DNA of 46,236 nucleotides from Nostocaceae cyanobacterium. GTDB lineage: Bacteria > Cyanobacteriota > Cyanobacteriia > Cyanobacteriales > Nostocaceae. The notes under the pieces were generated by a model. That model searched no databases. It was given only the letters and a program-made list of their open reading frames with translations, and was not told the DNA's origin. The position numbers and the translations under genes are program-made. Below are positions 18,469 to 25,520 of the stretch, in pieces. The stretch spans positions 1 through 46,236 of the forward strand of contig JASJCY010000062.1 of the NCBI GenBank assembly GCA_030065825.1. Direction: 5' to 3'. Every line of letters begins with the position of its first letter. Within the stretch, counting starts at the first letter, position 1.

Positions 18469-19110
18469 TTATATACATTCTCTTAAAATGGGAGCAAATT
18501 TTTTCATACATCTTTGGAAAAAAAGATGTAATGAAGAAATTCCAATTCCCCATTCTGCTGAAATCTCTTTCCAAGACATTCCAGAATATCTTCTTTTAGC
18601 TATTGCTTGAAAATTTGCTTCGGGATGACCTCTGATAAATTCTTTCACAAACACTCTTTTTGAGTCTTCCTCAATACATTCTATAACTTGCTCGTATAAA
18701 GATTTATATTCTTTAGATTCCGATGATGGTATATTTTCCATATAATCTCGATCTAAGTTTGTCTCCCTTTCTTTTCCCACAACTTTGGGTATTGCTTCAG
18801 GGAAAAAACGTCTATTTAATAATATATTTACCCAAGTCATCACTTCGCCACGTTCTGGATTATACTTTTCAATATTGTCTCCTTGACAAATGTAAAAGAA
18901 TAGGTTTTGCACCGCTTCATCACAAATATCTTGATAATGTAACCTGTATTTATCGTTAGCTGGGTAACTAAGTTTACCTGATGTCCAAATAGCATTAATC
19001 AACCTTGTTAAAGCTTCCCGACGTTGCTTAGATGCCTGTGGGTATCCTTGAGCTGACAATGCCAGTTCTTTAAGACGTGTGTTTAATTGTTGTTTTGAAT
19101 CATCACTCAT
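18469..19110 (-). CDS. Sigma-70-like / ECF-like RNA polymerase sigma factor
   Basis: A 213-residue protein. A region-2-like segment (about residues 60-115) contains the DxxDExxQNLFFYI helix and NPERGEVMTWVNILLNRRF, matching region 2 of ECF-type factors. The C terminus (about 165-210) is a region 4 helix-turn-helix, YSGMSWKEISAEWGIGISSL, suited to bind a -35 element. The link between them is short, as in ECF factors. It is the first gene of a five-gene operon. Two promoter-like direct repeats lie upstream of it, with an ECF-like GGAATT -35, so it may control its own transcription; that is inference. No anti-sigma factor is recognised, but DUF1822 or CHASE2-CHAT could play that part. Confidence 0.8.
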   Translation of the reverse strand: MSDDSKQQLNTRLKELALSAQGYPQASKQRREALTRLINAIWTSGKLSYPANDKYRLHYQDICDEAVQNLFFYICQGDNIEKYNPERGEVMTWVNILLNRRFFPEAIPKVVGKERETNLDRDYMENIPSSESKEYKSLYEQVIECIEEDSKRVFVKEFIRGHPEANFQAIAKRRYSGMSWKEISAEWGIGISSLHLFFQRCMKKFAPILRECI

Positions 19111-19152
19111 ATCACAACTTCAGATTTAACAATGCCTTAGTTTGACTCCGCT

Positions 19153-19209
19153 CTTATACTCAGGGTTACAAATCTCAAAATTCCACGATTGTTTACAAAA
19201 GGTTACATT
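19153..19209 (-). promoter_or_regulatory. Promoter-like direct repeat, proximal copy
   Basis: On the minus strand this 57-bp block contains GTGGAATTTT, then CCTGAGTATAAG. GGAATT (19179-19184) and GTATAA (19154-19159) are 19 bp apart, and the -10-like box ends 43 bases before the sigma gene's ATG. 45 of 57 bases match the distal copy, with the GTGGAATT and CCTGAGTATAAG blocks both preserved. Confidence 0.6.
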
Positions 19210-19259
19210 TGCCGGTCAGTTGAATAAAATTCAGAAAAACGTTTTAGCCGAACTTTGTG

Positions 19260-19316
19260 CTTATACTCAGGATTAGAAACCAAGAAATTCCACAAGTCTT
19301 TATAAAACTTTACATT
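19260..19316 (-). promoter_or_regulatory. Promoter-like direct repeat, distal copy
   Basis: A second copy 107 bp upstream of the first on the minus strand. It has the same GGAATT (19286-19291) and GTATAA (19261-19266) blocks at the same 19-bp spacing, plus a shared AATGTAA block at the far end. Constant spacing argues for a bound protein, such as the operon's own sigma factor. Confidence 0.58.
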
Positions 19317-19367
19317 GTCTCAAATTTTGCACATAAAGTGCCTCCTTTGCAGGGTGATGTTAGCTGA

Positions 19368-19658
19368 GTGCTTCGCACACCTAATTATGGACAAACTGCT
19401 CTCACAAGGGCAAGAAGAAAAATTCTATTCACCAGCGGACAAACTGCTGGAGCAAATACACCATTAACCTTAACTGCTGGCGATCGCTTAGTATTCTATA
19501 TGGTGAAAAATAATACCAGTTCCAACTGGCTGCAAGCAAATCCTGATAGTGTGAACCGCATTGGGCGGGTACTCGGTTCGCAGTTTGTATTTGATAATTT
19601 AATTGGAGATGATGATGACAATTTGGATGATTTAGTATTACAAATTGAATGGGATTAA
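19368..19658 (+). pseudogene. C-terminal stump of a DUF4114-like surface protein
   Basis: The 96-codon reading from GTG 19368 has an in-frame TGA just upstream, so nothing longer exists. The visible part ends GSQFVFDNLIGDDDDNLDDLVLQIEW, which resembles the FEDLPGGGDRDFDDLVV end of DUF4114 domains. Before it lies LTAGDRLVFYMV, also usual in that family. It is probably the 3' remnant of a larger extracellular protein gene cut at this junction. It lies exactly between the chromosomal operon and the first gene of the putative mobile element. Confidence 0.6.
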
Positions 19659-19707
19659 GGGGGAAATAGGCTATTACAGGAGGCGATGGCGATATCCTCA
19701 GAATGTT

Positions 19708-20739
19708 TTACTCCTTCAAAGGATACTGTTGCATCATCTCCTCAATTTCCACAGCCTCCCCTTCTGGGGTATAAACCACCCCTGTTGACATCGCCAGTAC
19801 AATCCTTTCCCTACGTGCCCATTCAAACCAAGCGCTAACATCAGAAGTTACAGTATTTTTTGCCTTTTCACCACTCTTGCAACTGTTGATGAATAAACCA
19901 GTTGGATTATTACACCATCCCTCGTGAATCGCTTCTTTGACACGAGCGATCGCTCCCTGCACATTCTCCCAATATTTTTTGATTACTCCCAAACATGGGT
20001 CTGGATTAATTCGCAGCCGTTTCAACTCAGTACAAACTTCTTTTACCTCTTGCTTTGTGGGCTTTTCTAAAGTCATAATGACTTTAACTTGCGGCTGGGG
20101 AAATTCATCCTCACCAGAGTTTATCGTTTCAGTCGAATCAACCTGTTCTGATTGACCAACGTAGTCAGAGGTTTGGGATTGCGAAAAGTTTGCGCGTCCG
20201 GGTTTCCCGGCGCAAAACTTTTCAAGACGCTCCCAAGTTTCTGTCTCCTTAGCCAGAGCTTCCCAATCCACCTCCCCATCTTGTTTTTTCCCAACAGCAG
20301 TGTTGTTGTTTTCAAAAAGGTTTAAATTAGTTTCATATGTTGACGGATTATTCGCACATACATCCGAAATATTTGGCACATTTATGCCAATTTTTTCGCA
20401 TTGATTAAACTCTATGATTTCTGTAATTTTCCCCTGATTCAGTCTATACTCACAGGCTGTGTCTTTAGGAAATCTATGAGATGGTTGTTCTTCTATCAAG
20501 CCATCAAAAACTAGTTTCCTGATATGTCGGCTGATTGTTTCTCGACAGTAACCTAAAATATCAGCCAGATTATCAAATGTGATTCGTACCCACTCCTGAC
20601 CGTAATAATGCTTCCCGTCTAACCAAGACAAAATTGCTGCTTTACACTTCTGACGGCGGTTAAAGGTGGCAAGAAATTCCTTGAGGATGTTAATTGGAGG
20701 GTGAATATTTCCCAGTGTTACAGAGGTAAAACTACTCAT
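19708..20739 (-). CDS. Winged-helix Rep-like / plasmid-type DNA-binding protein
   Basis: A 343-residue protein. Residues about 25-105 form a winged helix-turn-helix (ITFDNLADILGYCRETISRHIRKLVFDGLIEE), as in replication initiators and plasmid regulators. An acidic, low-complexity middle follows. The C-terminal part (about 225-320) has EVCTELKRLRINPDPCLGVIKKY and an AIARVKEAIHEGWCNNPTGLFI segment seen in cyanobacterial plasmid and phage proteins of unknown function. It overlaps the AlkB gene by 4 bases (ATGA, 20736-20739), so they share an operon. A palindromic repeat is inserted in frame at 20183-20223. The replication role is inferred. Confidence 0.6.
   Translation of the reverse strand: MSSFTSVTLGNIHPPINILKEFLATFNRRQKCKAAILSWLDGKHYYGQEWVRITFDNLADILGYCRETISRHIRKLVFDGLIEEQPSHRFPKDTACEYRLNQGKITEIIEFNQCEKIGINVPNISDVCANNPSTYETNLNLFENNNTAVGKKQDGEVDWEALAKETETWERLEKFCAGKPGRANFSQSQTSDYVGQSEQVDSTETINSGEDEFPQPQVKVIMTLEKPTKQEVKEVCTELKRLRINPDPCLGVIKKYWENVQGAIARVKEAIHEGWCNNPTGLFINSCKSGEKAKNTVTSDVSAWFEWARRERIVLAMSTGVVYTPEGEAVEIEEMMQQYPLKE
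20183..20223. repeat. In-frame palindromic insertion in the Rep-like gene
   Basis: Arms at 20183-20195 (GAAAAGTTTGCGC) and 20210-20223 (GCGCAAAACTTTTC) surround an inner CCGGG-TTT-CCCGG stem. On the minus strand it encodes EKFCAGKPGRANFS without breaking the frame. Confidence 0.7.
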
Positions 20740-21345
20740 TTTTTACCTCCTATGTGGGGACGGAAAGTTAGATTAATTCGACATCCAACCAATTTCTTAG
20801 TTTTAGGAACTTGATGCAAATGAGTAGATTGACAACCCGGTAGCATAATCAGCAAACTGCCATGCTCCAACCAAAAATCAGTGGGTTTACCCCCAATCGG
20901 TTTGATTTGGAATTTACGACTTGCTCCAAGACTTACGGAAGCAATTGCTGGGTTTAAACCCATTGAAGATTCATTATCAGAGTGCCAACAAGAGTGAATG
21001 CTGTCCATCACGGTATTGGTTACCAATGACGATGTTGAATTGATACCCAGTAAAAGCGGTGATTTTATCTCTCAATTCAGCTAATATTTCTGTCCACGGT
21101 AGGGGTTGTAGTAGTACGCTTTTTGAGTAGAGATAATCACAGGCTTCGTCACCATAGATACATTCAAGACGAGGGACAGGTAAAATTTTACCCACCATTT
21201 TGATTTGATTTTGTTGCCATTGCAGTGCAAGAGCGTGCTGATACAATTCGTTTGCTTTTTGAATGCTCAAAAAGTCTGGGTAGTAAGTGACTGGTAAGGA
21301 TGGGGTTGATTCATCAAAAAGGGACATCTGTTTCATATTACTCAT
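20736..21345 (-). pseudogene. AlkB-like 2-oxoglutarate/Fe(II) dioxygenase, frameshifted
   Basis: Two overlapping frames together read as one about 202-residue AlkB/ALKBH2-like DNA repair enzyme. The first (21345 to 20977) carries LPVPRLECIYGD and NQYRDG. The second (from about 20990 down to 20736) carries WHSDNE, NPAIASVSLGASRKF, LEHGSLLIMLPGCQSTHLHQVPK and RINLTFRP. The iron ligands H-x-D...H and the 2-oxoglutarate arginine are all present. Removing one base in the CTCTTGTTGG stretch near 20988-20993 restores ...HSLCWHSDNE. It is either a broken gene or a sequencing indel. The gene overlaps both neighbours by ATGA, which supports its having been a working operon member. Confidence 0.75.
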
Positions 21346-22154
21346 CCATCTAGTGAGCCAGTGACACGTGCGGCTGTCCCGTCCGAGTCAACTGGCGATG
21401 ACCAAAGTTTTCTCAATGCTTCTTGTTTTGCTGCTTCTAAACGTTTTTTCTCCTCTGGTAATATCTCGCCAACTGCTTGCTTAAGCTCCTGAATCTGCTT
21501 TTGTTTCATTTGCTCGGTACCAAGAGCAGGTAATGACACAGCCTCTTGTTTACCTTGATTTGAAGGACGAAAGCCACGACGGCGAAAAAGAAAACGGAAA
21601 TGGCGTTTATCTTGTGGAAGTAGTTTCTTCCATACGTCTGCATCCCATCCTGGGGGCATAAAGTCAGATGATATTGGCAGCAGGTTTTGGACTTGGGATT
21701 GCAGTTGAGCGTTAGCAGAGGTTAAGGATGTTATAGCCTCGAATGCTATTTCCAACTTATTTTCTAATTGCGTAATTCTGGAGTGAAGTGCTTGTGATTG
21801 CCCAGTAACTAACCAGTCGCAGACCCATTGCTCTACCAAATAACCAAATTCATCCGAAAGCCAAATACCAAATCTGACTGCCAACTTAGGATGTATCCAA
21901 GTACCTCCTCCATTTGATGGAGAGCCTCGAAACACTTGATATAACTCAATCACCGGAATCCCGGTAATTGAACTCAGATGTTGCAGTGTTTCTTTTGTTC
22001 GCTCTAATTCAAGCCAGTGACCGACATCACGCCTTTTACCAGTTGCCAGTTTGTAAGCTCTAGTTAAAGCAGTAGCATTAACATATCCATCTGATTGGCG
22101 TTGTTCCACAAATGATTCATTTACTTTGTGTGAAATGATGGTTATTGCATCCAT
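21342..22154 (-). CDS. KilA-N domain protein
   Basis: A 270-residue protein. The N-terminal 115 residues match KilA-N: DGYVNATALTRAYKLATGKRRDVGHWLELERTKE, then GGGTWIHPKLAVRFGIWLSDEFGYLVEQWV. KilA-N is a DNA-binding fold found in phages, plasmids and large DNA viruses. Residues about 135-165 are a heptad-like coiled coil, and the tail is basic (RFLFRRRGFRPSNQGKQ). It overlaps the AlkB start by 4 bases. It probably regulates or binds element DNA; the exact role is not known. Confidence 0.8.
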   Translation of the reverse strand: MDAITIISHKVNESFVEQRQSDGYVNATALTRAYKLATGKRRDVGHWLELERTKETLQHLSSITGIPVIELYQVFRGSPSNGGGTWIHPKLAVRFGIWLSDEFGYLVEQWVCDWLVTGQSQALHSRITQLENKLEIAFEAITSLTSANAQLQSQVQNLLPISSDFMPPGWDADVWKKLLPQDKRHFRFLFRRRGFRPSNQGKQEAVSLPALGTEQMKQKQIQELKQAVGEILPEEKKRLEAAKQEALRKLWSSPVDSDGTAARVTGSLDG

Positions 22155-22226
22155 AATCTCCTCCTAATTTTGACGCAAGACAAAGAGGGCGACACGTTCT
22201 CTTATACCGCTATAGAAATTTTGTGC

Positions 22227-22412
22227 TTACAAAATCATTAGAACGTTTGCCAGCATTGCTATCTGCCGCGCCAGCAGTTGTTTTGCCTCGTATATCGAAC
22301 CATGCCTTAGCTGGTGAATGGCTTGATGCAAGCCAGTGTGGGCATTACTTGCACCGTTAATTGCTGTTTGTAAAACTTGAAAATCTACGATCTCATGTGG
22401 TGAATTCTTCAT
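22227..22412 (-). CDS. Small hypothetical helical protein
   Basis: A 61-residue reading, mostly helical: QVLQTAINGASNAHTGLHQAIHQLRHG and YEAKQLLARQIAMLANVL. A -10-like TATAAT lies on the minus strand about 30 bases upstream (around 22432-22437). It ends 72 bases before the KilA-N gene in the same direction. Not recognised; it could be a small regulator. Confidence 0.45.
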   Translation of the reverse strand: MKNSPHEIVDFQVLQTAINGASNAHTGLHQAIHQLRHGSIYEAKQLLARQIAMLANVLMIL

Positions 22413-22544
22413 TTTTTGGCAATTTACGAATGATTATACTTATAATGCTGTCTGTCTATTGTTGCTAGAATTTATGTGGCATCATAAAATTACGCATCAT
22501 AATTTAGAAAATCTTTGACGCGCCTAGCAATATAGTCAATAAGG

Positions 22545-22580
22545 GCGATCGCTCCGATAAAAATTGGTGGGAGCGATCGC
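22545..22580. repeat. HIP1-armed hairpin
   Basis: GCGATCGCTCC (22545-22555) and GGAGCGATCGC (22570-22580) are exact inverted copies, each holding the HIP1 octamer. The unit lies between two divergent genes and ends in TTTTG, so it may also act as a terminator-like structure. Confidence 0.7.
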
Positions 22581-22622
22581 TTTTGTTGTCTAGTAACTAT
22601 AGAATATAAAATCTGTTAGCTT

Positions 22623-22940
22623 ATGTCAATTACCAGTAGACAGAAAAAAATTATGTTGGATGTAAAATATGTTGCTTCTATTTATTGGAATAAAGAGCTA
22701 GGTGGACGACTTAAACTCCTAAGAGGAGGACGTTCTGTCCGTGCAATATCAGAAAAGACCGCAGAGCTTGGTGAGCGCATATCCCATCAGTACATTCATA
22801 TGCTGGAAGATCCCGAAAGGTATGATAATTCAGCTTCTACGGTGTCTTTCCAAAAAATTTCCGTTCTTCTCAAAGCCTTAGATAGCAATATTGAAAACTT
22901 TTTTGACACAGCTATCACAATTGTGTCTATTGCCTCTTGA
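22623..22940 (+). CDS. Small XRE-like helix-turn-helix protein
   Basis: A 105-residue protein (75 or so from the domain start; an ATG at 22653 is also possible). The order RLKLLRGGRSVRAISEKTAELGERISHQYIHMLEDPER matches a Cro/CI-type HTH with an added loop, followed by FQKISVLLKALDSNIENFFD. It is probably a transcriptional regulator of the element. It is divergent from the minus-strand block 19708-22412, so it may control the intergenic region that holds the HIP1 hairpin. Confidence 0.6.
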   Translation: MSITSRQKKIMLDVKYVASIYWNKELGGRLKLLRGGRSVRAISEKTAELGERISHQYIHMLEDPERYDNSASTVSFQKISVLLKALDSNIENFFDTAITIVSIAS

Positions 22941-23048
22941 CATTTGTCTATAGCTAATAGACAATAGGAGTTAACAAAACAAAAGACGATCGCCCCGTCT
23001 GACAAACAAGTGCGATCGCCTTTTACCTTTTATTCAAGGAACTCCATT

Positions 23049-23807
23049 ATGGCTTACAAAACACATACACAGCAAGCACTTTTTGCTCCCTTCGTAGACG
23101 AACAAGTTCTAGCATCAGTCGAATTAGAAGACCAAACCACACAACAAGCGCAAGCTGTAGTACCAGAAGACATAACAACAGTAGAAATCAGCTTCTATGA
23201 CCATAAAATCTACGCTGGCGACGAACTAATAGCCCAAATTACCTATGACCACAATGATTTCGTAACACAACCTTGGCTAGTAATGGTCAACAGTGTGGAA
23301 ATCTACCGGGCTGATACCTGGGCAAGATGCAACAGCTATATTCAATGGCATCACAAGCAAGGCACTTTACCAATACAAAAGCAGGAATTATCTACACAAA
23401 CACCTGCTACCACTGGCTCGGAAGTAATAGCGTCAATTGCGATCGAATGTGAAAAGTTTGGATTTGTTCTGGAGGGCGACGGTAGCATTTACCACAACGA
23501 TGTCAAGCTAGGTGAAGTTGGTTGCACCGAGGGCAGATGGTGGGTTGTACGCGCATCTTCTGGGGATCTACAAGTGCCATGTGATTCTGCATTGGACGCG
23601 GTGTGGTCTTTGTGGATGGCGGAAGTAACTTTTGGAGAAGCTGAAGCTACACACAGCGCGTCTACACCCACTACTAATTCAGATATCAAATCTGTATTTT
23701 GTGAAGAATTATTAGACCTTCCCTTTGACGAATTGACTCTGAAAGAATGGAAACAACTCAAAGAGTATAAACCACTCCAAGAAAATGTGGTTTTAGTTGC
23801 AGCGTAA
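23049..23807 (+). CDS. Hypothetical accessory protein
   Basis: 252 residues from ATG 23049, chosen because AAGGA (23036-23040) lies 8 bases upstream; a more upstream ATG-like reading begins at 23010 but has no such site. Two similar beta-rich segments are visible: EISFYDHKIYAGDELIAQITYDHNDFVTQPWLV and ECEKFGFVLEGDGSIYHNDVKLGEVGC. Both are followed by a W-rich piece (WARCNSYIQW; DAVWSLWMAEV), which suggests an internal duplication. Not recognised; probably cytoplasmic. It may belong with the other element genes on the plus strand. Confidence 0.6.
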   Translation: MAYKTHTQQALFAPFVDEQVLASVELEDQTTQQAQAVVPEDITTVEISFYDHKIYAGDELIAQITYDHNDFVTQPWLVMVNSVEIYRADTWARCNSYIQWHHKQGTLPIQKQELSTQTPATTGSEVIASIAIECEKFGFVLEGDGSIYHNDVKLGEVGCTEGRWWVVRASSGDLQVPCDSALDAVWSLWMAEVTFGEAEATHSASTPTTNSDIKSVFCEELLDLPFDELTLKEWKQLKEYKPLQENVVLVAA

Positions 23808-23862
23808 GACAAATAGGTGGGCATTCTGTCCACCGCTATTAACTTTTCTTTTGATACCAATG

Positions 23863-24215
23863 GGAACCATTGAAATACTAAACGAATTTAATTCTTGCTA
23901 CGTCACCAATTTGCTCCTGAAAAATGGGCAGGCTAGCTCCACAGGAGCCGCTACGCGAACAAACAGAACGAACACCTGTGGCTGCCAAAATAACCAATCA
24001 ACCAAGCCTGCCCATTTTTTTGAGAACGCTCGGTCACGATTCAAGGAATTGCTCAGTCTGAGAAGTGGCAAGAACTAGTTAATTGTGAAAATGCTGACCC
24101 AGAAATGAAAACACATCTGGGCGATGTACTTCACTATTTGAGTGAAGCAATGGGCTGTATTGAGCAGTTTATTGAAATCCAGGATAAGTTTGTGGAAAAA
24201 TCTGAGGAGTTGTAA
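23863..24215 (+). pseudogene. Broken small gene split by a repeat and a frameshift
   Basis: The frame from ATG 23863 starts MGTIEILNEFNSCYVTNLLLKNGQ and then runs into the 100-bp palindromic insertion. Its frame continues to a TAG at 24076-24078. From about 24036 the next frame reads coherently as coding sequence: IAQSEKWQELVNCENADPEM, then HLGDVLHYLSEAMGCIEQFI, ending EEL at TAA 24213-24215. That stop overlaps the next ATG as TAATG. This suggests one original small helical protein, interrupted by a repeat and an indel. No family recognised. Confidence 0.45.
23920..24019. repeat. 100-bp nested palindrome
   Basis: Outer arms AAAAATGGGCAGGCT (23920-23934) and AGCCTGCCCATTTTT (24005-24019) are exact inverted copies of 15 bp. 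Inside them CCACAGG (23939-23945) pairs with CCTGTGG (23975-23981). The right arm ends in a run of seven T, which could also terminate transcription on the plus strand. Confidence 0.7.
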
Positions 24216-24724
24216 TGAATAGTGAAATTAAATTAGGGCTTTGTAATCCCCCTGAACCCATTTATCTATACGTCCATCAAGGAGAAATTAACGGCGAATC
24301 ATATTGTTGGTATCGTTACAATATCACTCAAGACAGAATTATTCCAGTACAGCAAAAAGGTTTAACTGGATATCTGTCTGAGCTACGATTGACCACTAAA
24401 GAATTTAAGGGTAAAGACAATCTGAAGTTAGATATTGTTGTAAGTGCTGATGAGATTTACATTGTTAGGACAGGAATAGAAACCAACTTTGCCAAGACGT
24501 TTCTATTAGCTGTTTCACGAGTGCAAGATTTTTCAAAACCTTTAACTATTGGTGCAATTCCGGGAGAAAGTAATGTTGTTTTCTGCCGACTATATGATGC
24601 AGAAACTAAAACCCGAATTCGTAGAGAATGGAATCCCAATGCGGATTGGGCTGAAATTATTCGCACTTTTCAAACTAAACTGGAGCAGGATTCAAATAAT
24701 AATAAATCACCAATTAGTCCCTAA
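24215..24724 (+). CDS. Conserved-looking cyanobacterial accessory protein
   Basis: A 169-residue protein with a tight layout: YVHQGEINGESYCWYRYN, then GYLSELRLTTKEFKGKDNLKLDIVVSADEIYIVRTGIETNFAKTFLLA, then VVFCRLYDAETKTRIRREWNP. The pattern resembles a beta-barrel of the OB/single-strand-binding type, but I cannot assign it. The start overlaps the upstream stop (TAATG). Expected to be cytoplasmic and possibly nucleic-acid related; that is inference from context. Confidence 0.6.
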   Translation: MNSEIKLGLCNPPEPIYLYVHQGEINGESYCWYRYNITQDRIIPVQQKGLTGYLSELRLTTKEFKGKDNLKLDIVVSADEIYIVRTGIETNFAKTFLLAVSRVQDFSKPLTIGAIPGESNVVFCRLYDAETKTRIRREWNPNADWAEIIRTFQTKLEQDSNNNKSPISP

Positions 24725-24773
24725 GAGCAACAAACGGTCTTTTAACTCCTTTCTTAATGACATATCTGGAATT

Positions 24774-25028
24774 ATGAACCAAAATGAATACTTGTTTGAA
24801 GAGTTAGATCCACTAATATTTTGTCGAATATGGGGTTTAACTTATGAAAAAGCATCCGAATACCTTAAAGTCACAGCTAGAACAATGGCTGCTTATGCTT
24901 GTCAGGGTAAAGTTACAAGACGTAATCCTTCTTCTAGGGTCAAAGCTTTAGCAGCAATGCAACATAATGCTTGGATTAGAGAGGGCAAAAAACCAATGGA
25001 TATGCGTCTACTACAAGCAATTGTTTAA
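24774..25028 (+). CDS. Small HTH-like protein
   Basis: 84 residues from ATG 24774, chosen because the longer reading (24549-25028) overlaps the 24215 gene over most of its length in a frame that looks unused. The sequence FCRIWGLTYEKASEYLKVTARTMAAYA, then CQGKVTRRNPSSRVKALA, has the shape of a helix-turn-helix with a basic tail. It starts 50 bases after the upstream stop, on the same strand. Probably a small DNA-binding regulator; not identified. Confidence 0.5.
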   Translation: MNQNEYLFEELDPLIFCRIWGLTYEKASEYLKVTARTMAAYACQGKVTRRNPSSRVKALAAMQHNAWIREGKKPMDMRLLQAIV

Positions 25029-25089
25029 TTAATAAACACAGTTGTCGGTCCTTGTTCATATAGTAATGAAATTAACGCCAATGCCTTGA

Positions 25090-25347
25090 TTAATCACAGA
25101 AACTATCGACTCTAATATCCCTCCAAATATCAGAAATCTGCCACCCTGAATTACCAATAGATTGGACTATAGGATTATCACGGACTGGAATATAGTCATA
25201 TGTTCCACTATCTACGATTACTGGTTTGTTCTCAACAATTGCTTCTGGAATATGCTCAGTCTCTGTTTGAAGACTTTGCTCTGAAGATTCTTCTATTTTC
25301 TTGATTTTATCCAGGACAAGCTTTTCCGATTTTTTGATTAATTTCAT
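25090..25347 (-). CDS. Small hypothetical protein
   Basis: 85 residues with a basic N terminus (MKLIKKSEKLVLDKIKKIEES), an acidic middle and a short C terminus with GTYDYIPVRDNPIVQSIGNSG. Not recognised. It lies alone between the HTH-like gene and the RecD2 C-terminal part. It may be a real small protein because its frame uses ordinary codons and has a plausible length, but the evidence is weak. Confidence 0.35.
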   Translation of the reverse strand: MKLIKKSEKLVLDKIKKIEESSEQSLQTETEHIPEAIVENKPVIVDSGTYDYIPVRDNPIVQSIGNSGWQISDIWRDIRVDSFCD

Positions 25348-25520
25348 ATTGACGACAAATTGATAAAACTATGTATAAAACCTGAAGATTCTAACTTCTT
25401 TTCAAAGAAAAGCTAAATTATTTCCATCATCTTGAGAACAAAATGATTGGTGCTAAAGAAAGTTAGAATATTGAATGAGCTAACAATAATACACCAATTC
25501 TTTGGAGAAAGCTAGTCTGT

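Noticed and set aside
19200-19720. A duplicated tRNA-Phe 3' end marking the left attachment site.
   Set aside because: I looked for pieces of the tRNA 3' half and found none; the left end of the element stays undefined.
23920-24019. The nested palindrome as a retron-type structured RNA.
   Set aside because: No reverse transcriptase gene is present in the window.
24549-24773. N-terminal extension of the HTH-like gene back to 24549.
   Set aside because: It lies in a frame under the 24215-24724 gene, which has the more convincing protein.
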